DNA of 64,000 bases from positions 2,418,001 to 2,482,000 of the forward strand of contig NC_015671.1 of NCBI RefSeq assembly GCF_000218545.1, read 5' to 3'. This DNA is from Cellulomonas gilvus ATCC 13127. GTDB lineage: Bacteria; Actinomycetota; Actinomycetes; Actinomycetales; Cellulomonadaceae. Under the pieces are notes generated by a model. It was not told where the DNA came from. It saw nothing but the letters and a program-made list of their open reading frames with translations, and did not search any database. The position numbers and the translations under genes were made by a program. This document shows, one piece after another, positions 34,922-43,564 of this stretch (position 1 is its first letter; every line of letters starts with the position of its first letter).

Positions 34922-36256
34922 TCAGCCCGCGGCGCCGCCGTTGAGCATCGGCGTCAGCTTGGCGTCGTACTCCGCGGCCAGCTCGGCCACGTCGCCGCCC
35001 TCGGCGATCTTCTGGAACAGCTCCTCGTAGACGGACGCGCCCTCGATCGCGGCCCAGCCCGGTGCGGGCGGGGTCTGCTTGGAGGCCTGCGCGGTCTCGA
35101 TCATCGTCGTCGCGAACTTGTCGTCGCCCAGCGAGGACACGTAGTCGGAGTTGCCCGGGCCCAGGCCCGCACCGCCCAGCATCGTCTGGTACTCCTCGGA
35201 GAAGATGATCCGCAGCAGGTTCTCCGCGAGCTCGGGGTGCTGCGACTTCGCGGACACCGCGATGTCCGAGCCTCCCGCGAACACCGGCGCGACGCCGCCG
35301 TCCACGCCCGGCAGGGCGAAGATGTCGAACTTGGTCGCGTCGGCCATGCCGTCGCGGACCTCCTCGCCCTTGTCGTTCTCGGTCATGTCGCCGATCGACC
35401 ACTGCGCCCACCGGGGCGCCATGATCGTCGCGGCCGCCGGGGCGTCCGGGTCGTCGTTGAGGAAGTCCCAGTACGCCACGTCACGCGCGGTCGAGGGCAG
35501 GTTCGAGCCGACCTGGTAGATCTCCTGCCACTGCTCGAGGCCCTTGATGGTGTTGGGGTCCGAGAGCGTCGACGTCCACGTGGTGCCGTCGACCGTCGCG
35601 AGCTCGCCGCCGTTGGCGAACACCCACGAGATGCCGTTGCGCCAGTCCTGGCCGCCCATCGCGAACCCGGACTGCTTGTCCGTCGTCAGCTTCTTGGCGG
35701 CCTCCGTGAACTCGGCGAGCGTCGTGGGGACCTCGACGCCGGCCTCCTTCCAGATGTCCGCGCGGTAGAACATGAAGCGCGAGCCGAAGTAGTACGGCAG
35801 CGCGAAGTTCTTGCCGTCGACCGTGCCCGCGTCGACGAGCGGCTTGAGCAGCTTGTCGCCGCCCAGCTCCTCGTACAGCGGGGTCAGGTCGCGGAACGCC
35901 CCGACCGTCGTGAACGTGGGCGCCTGTGTGTTGCCGATCTCCACGACGTCGGGCGTGTTGGCCTCGTCGGGCAGGGCGGTGGTCAGCTTGGTGATCAGGT
36001 CACCCCAGCCGATCTCCTCGATGACCAGCGTCGAGCCGGGGTTCTCCTCGGCGAACGTGTCCACCAGGTACTTCCGGAGGTCGGCGTTGGTGTCGCTGCC
36101 GGCGAGCCAGAGGGTGATCTCCGCGGCCTCGGGGGCGGCCGAGGTACCGCCGCCTCCGTTCGTCGCGGGGTCGGAGGGGTTGTCGTCGCCGGAGCCGCAC
36201 GCCGTCAGCGCGAGCGTCGCCGCCACGCCGAGAGCCGCGAACCGTAGCATCTTCAC
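34922..36256 (-). CDS. sugar-binding lipoprotein of ABC importer
   Basis: A 444-residue extracellular solute-binding protein (family 1). The N-terminus MKMLRFAALGVAATLALTACGSG is a lipoprotein signal with lipobox LTAC; the mature protein is tethered to the membrane. ITLWLAGSDTNADLRKYLVDTFAEENPG is the typical opening. The start is GTG 36256, since GGGAGGAA lies about 9 nt upstream. The operon with nagB and a ROK kinase suggests N-acetylglucosamine or chito-oligosaccharides as ligand, which is inference. Confidence 0.93.
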   Translation of the reverse strand: MKMLRFAALGVAATLALTACGSGDDNPSDPATNGGGGTSAAPEAAEITLWLAGSDTNADLRKYLVDTFAEENPGSTLVIEEIGWGDLITKLTTALPDEANTPDVVEIGNTQAPTFTTVGAFRDLTPLYEELGGDKLLKPLVDAGTVDGKNFALPYYFGSRFMFYRADIWKEAGVEVPTTLAEFTEAAKKLTTDKQSGFAMGGQDWRNGISWVFANGGELATVDGTTWTSTLSDPNTIKGLEQWQEIYQVGSNLPSTARDVAYWDFLNDDPDAPAAATIMAPRWAQWSIGDMTENDKGEEVRDGMADATKFDIFALPGVDGGVAPVFAGGSDIAVSAKSQHPELAENLLRIIFSEEYQTMLGGAGLGPGNSDYVSSLGDDKFATTMIETAQASKQTPPAPGWAAIEGASVYEELFQKIAEGGDVAELAAEYDAKLTPMLNGGAAG

Positions 36257-36344
36257 GTTGGGGTTCCTCCCGAGAGCGAGGCGAACGCCGGGGCGGCGGT
36301 CGCCGGGTTGGAGCTTCGACCTGCAAGGGGGCGGCTCGGGGTCG

Positions 36345-37511
36345 TCACGTGACCCCGAGCTGCCCTGACAGGACCAGGACTGCCGCACCGGACAGCACCC
36401 CGTCCTCGTCGAGCGAGCTCATCCGGACCGACAGGCCACGCCCGATCACGGGCATGGTGCGGGTCCGGACTGCGGACAGCGCCGCCTCGCGCAGTGGGCC
36501 GTCCAGCAGCTCCGGCGGACCGGAGAGCAGGACCTCCGCGAGGTCGAGCGCACTGACGACGGGTGCGAGGGCGATGCCCAGCAGCCGTCCGACCGACGCC
36601 AGCGCGGCGTCGGACTCCTCGGGGGGCAGACCGGCGATGCGGCGGCGCAGCGCCGGCACGCTCAGCACGGTCTCCAGGCAGCCCGCGCGGCCGCACGCGC
36701 ACTGCGCGGGGACCTCACCGGGTGTGGACTCGTCGACGACCGTCAGGTGGCCGAGCTCACCCGCCGCGTCGTTGCGGCCGACGACGAGCGCGCCGTCCAC
36801 CACGATGCCCGCGCCCACGCCCTCGCCCACCGTCAGCACCAGCGACCCGTCGCCCGACGCGGTGCCGAACGTGAACTCACCCAGCGCGCGCGTGTTGGCG
36901 TCGTTGGCGACGTGCACCGGGACGCCCAGGCGCTCGCTGAGCGTCGCCGCGAGCGGCAGGTCGTACCAGCCGCGGTTCGGCGCCTGCACCACGTGGCCGT
37001 CGGTGGTGATGACGCCCGGCGACGCGATGCCGATGCCGATCACGGGCCGGACCGCGGCGGCGAGCAGCGCGCGGCACAGCTCCTCGAGCGCCGCGAGCGC
37101 GGCGTCGCCCGAGCGTCCGTCGATCGGCACCTCACGCCGTGCGGCGACGTCGCCGACGAGCGTGAGCGTGGCACCGTGCATCGTCGTGTCGTCGGTCAGG
37201 TCGACCGCGACCACCTGGAACGACTCGGTGCGCATCTGCACGAGCGTCGCGGGCTTGCCGACCTTGCCCTCCACCCGCACGCCCAGGTCCTCGACCAGCC
37301 CCTCCTCCTGGAGGTCCGCGACCAGGCCGGAGACGGTCACGCGCGTCAGGCCCGTGGAGCGGGCGATGTCCGCCCGGGACGACGGGCCGGTGTGGAACAG
37401 GTGCGCCAGGACGAGCGACCGGTTGTGCACGCGCGTGTGCTTCGGCAGCGCCTTGGCGGTGGGCCGCAGGGCGCGTCCGGCGCGGTTCCCGGGGCGGGTG
37501 GTCGTCGACAC
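36345..37511 (-). CDS. ROK-family transcriptional regulator (NagC/XylR-like)
   Basis: A 388-residue repressor. Residues about 25-85 form a winged helix-turn-helix (NRSLVLAHLFHTGPSSRADIARSTGLTRVTVSGLVADLQEEGLV). The rest is a ROK sugar-binding domain with the zinc motif CACGRAGCLET. It lies 88 bases upstream of the binding-protein gene on the same strand and probably controls this operon in response to an amino sugar or its phosphate. The start is GTG 37511. An inverted repeat TTAGTA-N9-TACTAA immediately upstream is a good candidate for autoregulation. Confidence 0.92.
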   Translation of the reverse strand: MSTTTRPGNRAGRALRPTAKALPKHTRVHNRSLVLAHLFHTGPSSRADIARSTGLTRVTVSGLVADLQEEGLVEDLGVRVEGKVGKPATLVQMRTESFQVVAVDLTDDTTMHGATLTLVGDVAARREVPIDGRSGDAALAALEELCRALLAAAVRPVIGIGIASPGVITTDGHVVQAPNRGWYDLPLAATLSERLGVPVHVANDANTRALGEFTFGTASGDGSLVLTVGEGVGAGIVVDGALVVGRNDAAGELGHLTVVDESTPGEVPAQCACGRAGCLETVLSVPALRRRIAGLPPEESDAALASVGRLLGIALAPVVSALDLAEVLLSGPPELLDGPLREAALSAVRTRTMPVIGRGLSVRMSSLDEDGVLSGAAVLVLSGQLGVT

Positions 37512-37516
37512 GTTTG

Positions 37517-37537
37517 TTAGTAGACGTTCCTTACTAA
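37517..37537 (-). promoter_or_regulatory. candidate ROK operator overlapping its promoter
   Basis: Inverted repeat TTAGTA (37517-37522) and TACTAA (37532-37537), 9-bp spacer, 5 bases before the ROK regulator start. It is strikingly AT-rich for this genome, and the TACTAA at the proximal arm could double as the -10 box. Confidence 0.6.
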
Positions 37538-37613
37538 TCCCGTGTCAAGCATCGATCGTGACCGTGATCACATCGTGACCCCCCGTTCACACCCCCGGAA
37601 CGCGCCCCCACTC

Positions 37614-37704
37614 GCCGAACTGGCGGACAACTACCAGGTCGGCCGGTGGGGTCGCCCGGGGTCACCACCCACTCGCCGAACTGGCGGACAACTACCAGGT
37701 CGGC
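37614..37704 (-). repeat. second locus of the 30-bp REP-like palindrome, two copies
   Basis: Copies at 37614-37643 and 37675-37704, identical over all 30 bases, spaced 61 bp. Their reverse complement matches copy 3 at 18780-18809 over the 24-bp core from CTGGT to TCGGC except for two transitions. The stem is GCCGAACTGG against CCAGGTCGGC with one mismatch and a 10-nt loop. Confidence 0.85.
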
Positions 37705-37721
37705 GGGTGGGCGGGTGGGGG
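37705..37721 (+). other. G-quadruplex-type tract beside second repeat locus
   Basis: Four G-runs of 3, 3, 3 and 5 separated by single bases (T, C, T), directly adjoining the right end of the second palindrome, as at the trxA locus. Confidence 0.65.
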
Positions 37722-37760
37722 TCCCAGGGGTGTCCTGTGCGGGGCGGCGTCGCGTCGCAC

Positions 37761-37766
37761 TAGGTT
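37761..37766 (+). promoter_or_regulatory. candidate -10 box of pgi
   Basis: TAGGTT, about 83 bases before the pgi GTG; the leader ends in a clear CGGAGGGA ribosome-binding site. Confidence 0.5.
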
Positions 37767-37849
37767 GGGAGGGCCCGCGCGCACCGCAGCCGTCCCGGTT
37801 CGCCGTCCGCCTCCCCGGGCCACCCCAGCACATCTCGGAGGGAACCACC

Positions 37850-39538
37850 GTGACCAGCTCCACCGGCCCCATCGACGCCACCGCGACGAGTGCGTGGCAG
37901 GACCTGTCCGCGCACGAGTCGACCCTGACGCCGGACCTGCGCGGCTGGTTCGAGGCGGACCCGGCGCGCGCGCAGCGCCTCACGCTGCAGCTCGCCGACC
38001 TGCACGTCGACCTGTCCAAGAACCTCGTGACCGACGAGACGCTCGCGCTGCTGGTGCGCCTCGCGGACGAGGTCGGCCTCGCCGACCGGCTGCAGGCGCA
38101 GCTCACGGGTGAGCACATCAACGTCACGGAGGACCGCGCGGTCCTGCACACGGCGCTGCGCCGGCCCGCGGGTGCCGAGCCCCGGCTCGTCGTCGACGGG
38201 CAGGACGTGGACGCCGACGTGCAGGCCGAGCTCGCCAAGATGTACGCGTTCGCGGACCGCGTGCGCTCGGGCGAGTGGACGGGTGTGACGGGTGAGCGCG
38301 TGCGCACGGTCGTCAACATCGGCATCGGCGGCTCGGACCTGGGCCCCGTCATGGCGTACGAGGCCTTGAAGCCGTACGTGCAGGACGGCCTGGAGGTGCG
38401 CTTCGTCTCCAACATCGACCCCACCGACCTGGCCGAGAAGGTCAAGGGCCTGGACCCGACGACGACGCTGTTCATCGTCGCCTCCAAGACGTTCGGCACG
38501 CTCGAGACGCTGACGAACGCACGCCTGGCGCGCGAGTGGCTGTGGACCGAGCTCGCCGCGGCGGGCGTCCTCGAGGACTCCGACGACGCGCGCACGGCCG
38601 CGGTCGCGCAGCACTTCGTCGCGGTGTCCACGGCGCTCGACAAGGTCGCGGCGTTCGGCATCGACCCCGCCAACGCGTTCGGGTTCTGGGACTGGGTCGG
38701 TGGCCGGTACTCCGTGGACTCGGTGATCGGCACGTCGCTCGCGATCGCGATCGGTCCGGACGGCTTCCGTGACTTCCTGGCGGGCTTCCACGCCGTGGAC
38801 CAGCACGTGGCCACCACGCCGTTCGCGCAGAACGTGCCCGTCCTGATGGGCCTGCTCAACGTCTGGTACGTCAACTTCCTGGGCGCGCACACGCACGCGG
38901 TGCTCCCCTACGCGCAGTACCTGCACCGCTTCCCGGCGTACCTGCAGCAGCTCACCATGGAGTCGAACGGCAAGTCGGTCCGCTGGGACGGCACGCCCGT
39001 GACCACGCAGACCGGTGAGGTGTTCTGGGGCGAGCCCGGCACCAACGGGCAGCACGCGTTCTACCAGCTGATCCACCAGGGCACGCGGCTCATCCCGGCC
39101 GACTTCATCGCGGTCGCCAACCCCGCGCACCCGCTGCGCGACGGCGACGCGGACGTGCACGCGCTGTTCCTGGCGAACTACTTCGCGCAGACCAAGGCGC
39201 TCGCGTTCGGCAAGACCGCGGACGAGGTGCGGGCCGAGGGCACCGCCGAGGAGATCGTGCCGGCGCGCGTGTTCTCCGGGAACCGGCCGACGACGTCGAT
39301 CCTCGCCGCGTCGCTCACGCCGTCCGTGCTGGGTCAGCTCATCGCGCTGTACGAGCACATCACGTTCGTCCAGGGCGTGGTCTGGGGCATCGACTCGTTC
39401 GACCAGTGGGGCGTCGAGCTGGGCAAGAAGCTCGCCATGGAGATCGCGCCCGCCGTGGTGGGCGACGCCGACGCGCTCGCCGCGCAGGACCCGTCGACGC
39501 GGTCCCTCATCTCCACCTACCTGGCACTGCGCTCCTGA
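37850..39538 (+). CDS. pgi: glucose-6-phosphate isomerase
   Basis: A 562-residue enzyme interconverting glucose-6-phosphate and fructose-6-phosphate. Signature segments are [59 protein letters not shown] and [18 protein letters not shown]. The start is GTG 37850 after CGGAGGGA; frames further upstream run through the repeat region and are not coding. It lies next to the nagB operon, whose product fructose-6-phosphate it uses. A bidirectional hairpin follows. Confidence 0.97.
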   Translation: MTSSTGPIDATATSAWQDLSAHESTLTPDLRGWFEADPARAQRLTLQLADLHVDLSKNLVTDETLALLVRLADEVGLADRLQAQLTGEHINVTEDRAVLHTALRRPAGAEPRLVVDGQDVDADVQAELAKMYAFADRVRSGEWTGVTGERVRTVVNIGIGGSDLGPVMAYEALKPYVQDGLEVRFVSNIDPTDLAEKVKGLDPTTTLFIVASKTFGTLETLTNARLAREWLWTELAAAGVLEDSDDARTAAVAQHFVAVSTALDKVAAFGIDPANAFGFWDWVGGRYSVDSVIGTSLAIAIGPDGFRDFLAGFHAVDQHVATTPFAQNVPVLMGLLNVWYVNFLGAHTHAVLPYAQYLHRFPAYLQQLTMESNGKSVRWDGTPVTTQTGEVFWGEPGTNGQHAFYQLIHQGTRLIPADFIAVANPAHPLRDGDADVHALFLANYFAQTKALAFGKTADEVRAEGTAEEIVPARVFSGNRPTTSILAASLTPSVLGQLIALYEHITFVQGVVWGIDSFDQWGVELGKKLAMEIAPAVVGDADALAAQDPSTRSLISTYLALRS

Positions 39539-39545
39539 CGCCGGA

Positions 39546-39583
39546 CCGGCGGGTGGCGGCGCACGACCGCCGCCACCCGCCGG
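39546..39583. terminator. bidirectional terminator between pgi and the nirK-like gene
   Basis: A 16-bp stem (39546-39561 with 39568-39583) around a 6-nt loop, 7 bases after the pgi stop and 6 bases beyond the stop of the convergent nirK-like gene. Confidence 0.88.
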
Positions 39584-39589
39584 AGCTCG

Positions 39590-42307
39590 TCAGGGCGTGA
39601 CGCGCACGCGCCCCATGGCGCCCTTCTCGGCGTCCGACATCACGTGCGTGACGAACGGGTACGTGCCCGCCTGCGGGAACGTCAGCTCGACGAACCCGCC
39701 CTCCGCGGGCTGCAGCGCGAGCACCTGCGCACCACCCGTCCCCGTGGAGCCGCCGGCCCGCAGCGTGTAGTCCCCCTCGCGGAACACGGTGTCGAACTGA
39801 CCGCCGACCACGTGGAACGCGCTCGGCCGGTTCGGTCCCGCGTCGAGCACCCAGAGACGCACCCGCTCACCCACCGCTGCGGTCAGCGGACGGTCCCGGT
39901 ACTGGTTGGCGTACCCGTTGAGGACGACGAGGTCCGGGACCTGGCCCGCGACCTTGGCCGCATCGACCTCGCCACCCTGCTCGCCCAGGTACAGCTCGTG
40001 CTGGACCACCACGTACTGCCGGTCGGCCTGCGCGAGCCCGTCGGGCTCGATCACGACCGCCCCGAGCATGCCGTTGGCGATGTGCACGGACATCGGCATC
40101 GTCGAGCAGTGGTACATCCAGACGCCCGACCGCGTCGCGGTGAAGCGGTACGTCAGCTCCTGCCCGGGAGCGATCGTGCGCATGACGTCGTCGGGTGCGA
40201 GCGCACCCGCGTGGAAGTCGATCGAGTGGCCGATCGAGCCGTCGTTGACCAGCGTCACGACGAACGTGTCCCCCACGCGCCCGTGCAGCACCGGGCCGGG
40301 CGCCTGCCCGCCGAACGTCCACAGCCGCTGCGTGACGCCCGGGGCCACCTCGCGCACCACCTCCTGGACCTCGAGCCGCACGTGCCGCGTGACGGGACCG
40401 TCGTCGGGGCCCAGCGGCGGCAGCGCCGCGTCGCGCGCGACGAACGACGCATCGGGTTCCGCCATGAGGTCGAGCCGGTCCGCGGCGGAGACGCCCGGTG
40501 TGCTCGCGGAGCCGTGGCCCATGTGGTCGCCGCTGTGGCCGCCCACGGTCGGCGCACCGGACGGGTCGGCGCTCTGTGCGGTGCGCGGCGCCTCGCCCGT
40601 GACGGCGATCTCGAGCGTCATGCCCATCAGGCGGTGCCCGGCCACCGAGCACCACGCGTCGGTGTCCGTGCCCACCACGCCCACGTCGACGCGGGCCGAC
40701 TCCCCCGGCGCGAGCCGGCCGCTCGTCGCGCCGTTCGCGACGACGAGATCGTGCACGTCGTCGTCGACGTTGGTCACCTCGACGACCAGTCGGTCGCCCG
40801 CGGGCACCTCGATCCGGGCGGGCGAGAAGCGCATGTCCTGCGCCTGCACCGCGACCGTCGTCGTGCGGCCCGTCGCGGTCACGCCTCCCGCGACGTCCGA
40901 CGCGGCGATGCCGGCTGACGGCGGATCCATCGCGACACCCACCACCACGGCGAGCGCGAGCCCGCCCACCCCCACCGCGAGCGCACCGCTGCGCACGGGG
41001 CGCTGGGGAACGGCCGGGCGTGCCTCGTCCACGGGCGCCGTGGGCCCCGCGGGTGCCGTGCGCCGGGCGATCAGCACTGCGCGCGCCGCGAGCACCAGGA
41101 ACGCCGCGAGCGCGCCGAGCACGACGAGCGAGACCACGACCCGCACCGCGCTCGGCACCGGCGCGCAGAACAGCAGCAGCCCGCCGTTGACCAGGACGAG
41201 CCGCACGACCGCACCGCGATCGAGCTCGGCCGCGGTGCGCCGCGTGACGGCCGGTCCGCCGCCCAGCACCACGGGCAACAGGTGGGACAGCGCACCCAGC
41301 AGCACCTGCGCGGCGAAGCCCACCGCGAACGGCGCGACGAGTCCGCGCACGCGGTCGGCGGCGACGTCCCAGCCCGGCGCGGCCGCGACCACCGCCCCGA
41401 ACGCGAGCAGCGAGCCCGCGAGCCAGGCGGTGGACGCCGCGAGCGCCACCGGGGCGAACGTCGGCGGCACGTGCACGGGTGCGGTGCGGCCCGGCGTGGC
41501 GCGTGCGGCGTTCGCCGCGACCACCGGAGCCGCCGAGCGCCACTGGCGCCACATCATCGCGCCGATCAGGCCCGCGCCGACCGCGACCACGACGCAGCCC
41601 GCGGGTACGAGCACGCGCAGCCCCGTCGCGGTGCCGATCACCACGACCGCGAGACCCGCGAGGACCACGGGCAGCGCGCGGCGACCCGCGGCCTCGTCGG
41701 CGGGCTCGATGCGCGCATGCGTGACGGTCGGCCACAGCACCATGAGTGTCCCGAGCACCGTGACCGCGACCCAGCCGATGAGCGTGAGCGTGACGTGCGC
41801 GACGTACAGGCGGCCGTGCAGCTCGTCCGAGAGCGTCCCGCGCGCGAGCACCACACCACCCGCGACGCCCAACGGGAGCGCGGCGCCGGCCGCGACGTAC
41901 CACCGCACCAGGGGCCGGAACCGGCCCGGGAGCGCGGCGCGCATCTGGCGCAGCAGCACCACGGCCTGCGCCGCACCCGCACCGGCCACGAGCACCCCGC
42001 CGGGCACCACGAGCGCGAATGCGGGCACCGCGAGCCCCGCGACGACGAGCAGCGCCCCGACGGTGTGCGCCGCGAGGCGCAGCGTGAGGCCGCGACGCCC
42101 GCCCGGTGCGGGCTGCCGCAGCAGCGTGTCGGCGAAGTGCTGGCTCCACAGGAGGATCGCGCTGCTCACGGCGCCGAGCAGGAGCAGGTGGACCATGAGC
42201 CACTGCGCCGCGGGGACCCAGCGGTGCGCGACGGTCAGCGTCGCCGCGGCGAGCAGCCACGCGAGCACCAGGGCGTTGGCACGCAGGTGCCACGATGCGC
42301 GCGTCAC
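39590..42307 (-). CDS. membrane-fused copper nitrite reductase (multicopper oxidase)
   Basis: A 905-residue fusion. Residues about 1-450 hold roughly a dozen transmembrane helices. About 480-580 is a cupredoxin with ligands HDL, DAWCSVAGHRLMGM (His, Cys, His, Met). About 640-905 is a two-domain CuNIR-like multicopper oxidase: GHSIDFHAG, MYHCSTMPMSVHIANGM (type 1 and 2 copper) and SAFHVVGGQF (type 2). It should reduce nitrite to nitric oxide, with the fused cupredoxin and membrane part feeding electrons; that wiring is inference. GTG 42307 overlaps the preceding stop (GTGA). It ends near the pgi terminator. Confidence 0.88.
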   Translation of the reverse strand: MTRASWHLRANALVLAWLLAAATLTVAHRWVPAAQWLMVHLLLLGAVSSAILLWSQHFADTLLRQPAPGGRRGLTLRLAAHTVGALLVVAGLAVPAFALVVPGGVLVAGAGAAQAVVLLRQMRAALPGRFRPLVRWYVAAGAALPLGVAGGVVLARGTLSDELHGRLYVAHVTLTLIGWVAVTVLGTLMVLWPTVTHARIEPADEAAGRRALPVVLAGLAVVVIGTATGLRVLVPAGCVVVAVGAGLIGAMMWRQWRSAAPVVAANAARATPGRTAPVHVPPTFAPVALAASTAWLAGSLLAFGAVVAAAPGWDVAADRVRGLVAPFAVGFAAQVLLGALSHLLPVVLGGGPAVTRRTAAELDRGAVVRLVLVNGGLLLFCAPVPSAVRVVVSLVVLGALAAFLVLAARAVLIARRTAPAGPTAPVDEARPAVPQRPVRSGALAVGVGGLALAVVVGVAMDPPSAGIAASDVAGGVTATGRTTTVAVQAQDMRFSPARIEVPAGDRLVVEVTNVDDDVHDLVVANGATSGRLAPGESARVDVGVVGTDTDAWCSVAGHRLMGMTLEIAVTGEAPRTAQSADPSGAPTVGGHSGDHMGHGSASTPGVSAADRLDLMAEPDASFVARDAALPPLGPDDGPVTRHVRLEVQEVVREVAPGVTQRLWTFGGQAPGPVLHGRVGDTFVVTLVNDGSIGHSIDFHAGALAPDDVMRTIAPGQELTYRFTATRSGVWMYHCSTMPMSVHIANGMLGAVVIEPDGLAQADRQYVVVQHELYLGEQGGEVDAAKVAGQVPDLVVLNGYANQYRDRPLTAAVGERVRLWVLDAGPNRPSAFHVVGGQFDTVFREGDYTLRAGGSTGTGGAQVLALQPAEGGFVELTFPQAGTYPFVTHVMSDAEKGAMGRVRVTP

Positions 42308-43476
42308 GCGACCACCGCCACGGTGGGCGCCGGCTCGGTGCGGGACCGCACGGGCCGCACCGTGGGCGGTGCGCCCCGCAGCACGCTCGTCGCCGCGACG
42401 GCCACGAACGTCAGCACGGCCACGATGTTGCCGACCCCGCCCACCTGCACGGCCCACGCGACGTCACGCGCGTCGCCCACCAGCACCCGCAGCACGAGCG
42501 TGCTGTGCAGCAGCGCGAGCGGCACGTACATCACGGGGCGGTACGGCAGCGGGCGGCGCAGCACCGCGGGCAGGATGACGGGCGCGTGCGCCATCACCAT
42601 GGACATCACGAACCCGAGGAAGACCGCGTGCAGCACCGCGTCGTACCGCACGCCGCCGGTCGCGGGGCCGCCCAGCAGCCAGATGCCCCCGGCGACCGCG
42701 AGCCACGCGAACGACGCGAGCATCGCGACCGCCATGAACCGCGGCAGCCCGTGCCCGCGCACCGTCCGCCGTGCGACGTCGAACCTGCCGAGCACCGCGA
42801 CGAGGCCCACGAGCGAGGCACCGAGCACCGCGGTGCCGAGCCCGGGCCACAGCAGCGTGAGCGCGGCACCGCTCACCAGCCCCAGCGACGCGGCCACCAG
42901 CCCGCGCTCCGCCGCGGCCGGCACGGGCGTGATCCGCATCAGCTCGAGCCGCTCGCCGGCGATCGTGAGCACCAGGAACGCGACCAGCCACGGCGCGAGC
43001 GCCGGGACCGGGACGCCTGCCGCCCAGAGCGCCGCGGCGCCCACCGCGGCCACCGCACCCAGCCCTTGCACCGCGATCGCGGCGTCCGCCCGCCGGCCCC
43101 ACGCCGCGCCGTACAGCGCCACGAGCACACCCGCGCCCCCGACCTGGCACAGCTGGCCGACGACGAGCGGGGCGGGCGCGACCAGCAGCAGCCCGCCGAG
43201 GCCCAGCAGCCCGGGCGACGCCCACGCCCATGGCCGGGAGCGCTCGCCGGCCGTGCGCGGCGCGAGCGCCACCGCGCGCTCGAGCGCGACGAGCGTGCCG
43301 ACGAAGCCGAGCACCATGAGCGGGCCGTGCACGACGGGGAGCCGGTCGAGCCGGACGGGCGCCGGCAGCCCCAGCAGCGTGAGCGCGGCGTCGAGACCGG
43401 CGAGCAGAGCGACGCCCGCGGGGAGCAGCAGCACGAGCCGCACGGGCGGGGTCCGTCGCGGCGGGTGATTTTCCAC
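42304..43476 (-). CDS. polytopic membrane protein of nitrite reductase operon
   Basis: A 390-residue protein with about ten to twelve hydrophobic helices and almost no soluble domain. Segments VVHGPLMVLGFVGTLVALERAVAL, LHAVFLGFVMSMVMAHAPVILP and LLHSTLVLRVLVGD place His residues in helices, as in NnrS-like haem-copper proteins involved in NO metabolism. The family call is tentative. GTG 43476 follows TACGGT by 7 nt. The stop is shared with the start of the NirK-like gene (GTGA), so the two are made together. Confidence 0.75.
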   Translation of the reverse strand: MENHPPRRTPPVRLVLLLPAGVALLAGLDAALTLLGLPAPVRLDRLPVVHGPLMVLGFVGTLVALERAVALAPRTAGERSRPWAWASPGLLGLGGLLLVAPAPLVVGQLCQVGGAGVLVALYGAAWGRRADAAIAVQGLGAVAAVGAAALWAAGVPVPALAPWLVAFLVLTIAGERLELMRITPVPAAAERGLVAASLGLVSGAALTLLWPGLGTAVLGASLVGLVAVLGRFDVARRTVRGHGLPRFMAVAMLASFAWLAVAGGIWLLGGPATGGVRYDAVLHAVFLGFVMSMVMAHAPVILPAVLRRPLPYRPVMYVPLALLHSTLVLRVLVGDARDVAWAVQVGGVGNIVAVLTFVAVAATSVLRGAPPTVRPVRSRTEPAPTVAVVA

Positions 43477-43477
43477 G
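43469..43477. repeat. motif copy 1, TTTTCCACG
   Basis: A nine-base T-rich motif spanning the start codon of the nirK-operon leader gene. It recurs at 44330-44338 within the same island. It may be a regulator site; unproven. Confidence 0.35.
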
Positions 43478-43483
43478 TTCCCG

Positions 43484-43489
43484 ACCGTA
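43484..43489 (-). promoter_or_regulatory. -10 box of nirK operon
   Basis: TACGGT on the minus strand, 7 nt before GTG 43476; it adjoins the AT-rich palindrome TAATTA at 43488-43493. Confidence 0.55.
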
Positions 43490-43513
43490 ATTAACCGGCC
43501 CCGCGGGGTGCAC

Positions 43514-43527
43514 GGGACCTCGGTCCC
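43514..43527. promoter_or_regulatory. candidate operator between nirK operon and regulator
   Basis: Inverted repeat GGGACC-TC-GGTCCC midway between the two divergent promoters. In GC-rich DNA such palindromes arise by chance, so confidence is low. Confidence 0.35.
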
Positions 43528-43552
43528 CTGCGGACCCCGGGTGCGCGGGCCG

Positions 43553-43558
43553 GATACT
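43553..43558 (+). promoter_or_regulatory. -10 box of regulator gene
   Basis: GATACT, 6 nt before ATG 43565; leaderless spacing. Confidence 0.5.
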
Positions 43559-43564
43559 GCCACC

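Larger units (their letters stand above)
37512..37849. other. 338-bp divergent intergenic region between ROK regulator and pgi
   Basis: No gene is supported here. From left to right it holds the candidate ROK operator, an ordinary GC-rich spacer, two copies of the 30-bp palindrome, a G-quadruplex-type tract, the pgi -10 box TAGGTT and an untranslated leader of about 75 nt with a CGGAGGGA ribosome-binding site. Confidence 0.7.

Noticed and set aside
37512..37849. Riboswitch upstream of pgi
   Set aside because: The hairpins belong to the dispersed repeat, and no conserved aptamer core was recognised.
39906..42578. An 890-codon plus-strand frame opposite the nirK-like gene
   Set aside because: Thr/Ser/Ala-rich shadow; the minus-strand frame carries copper ligands and membrane helices.
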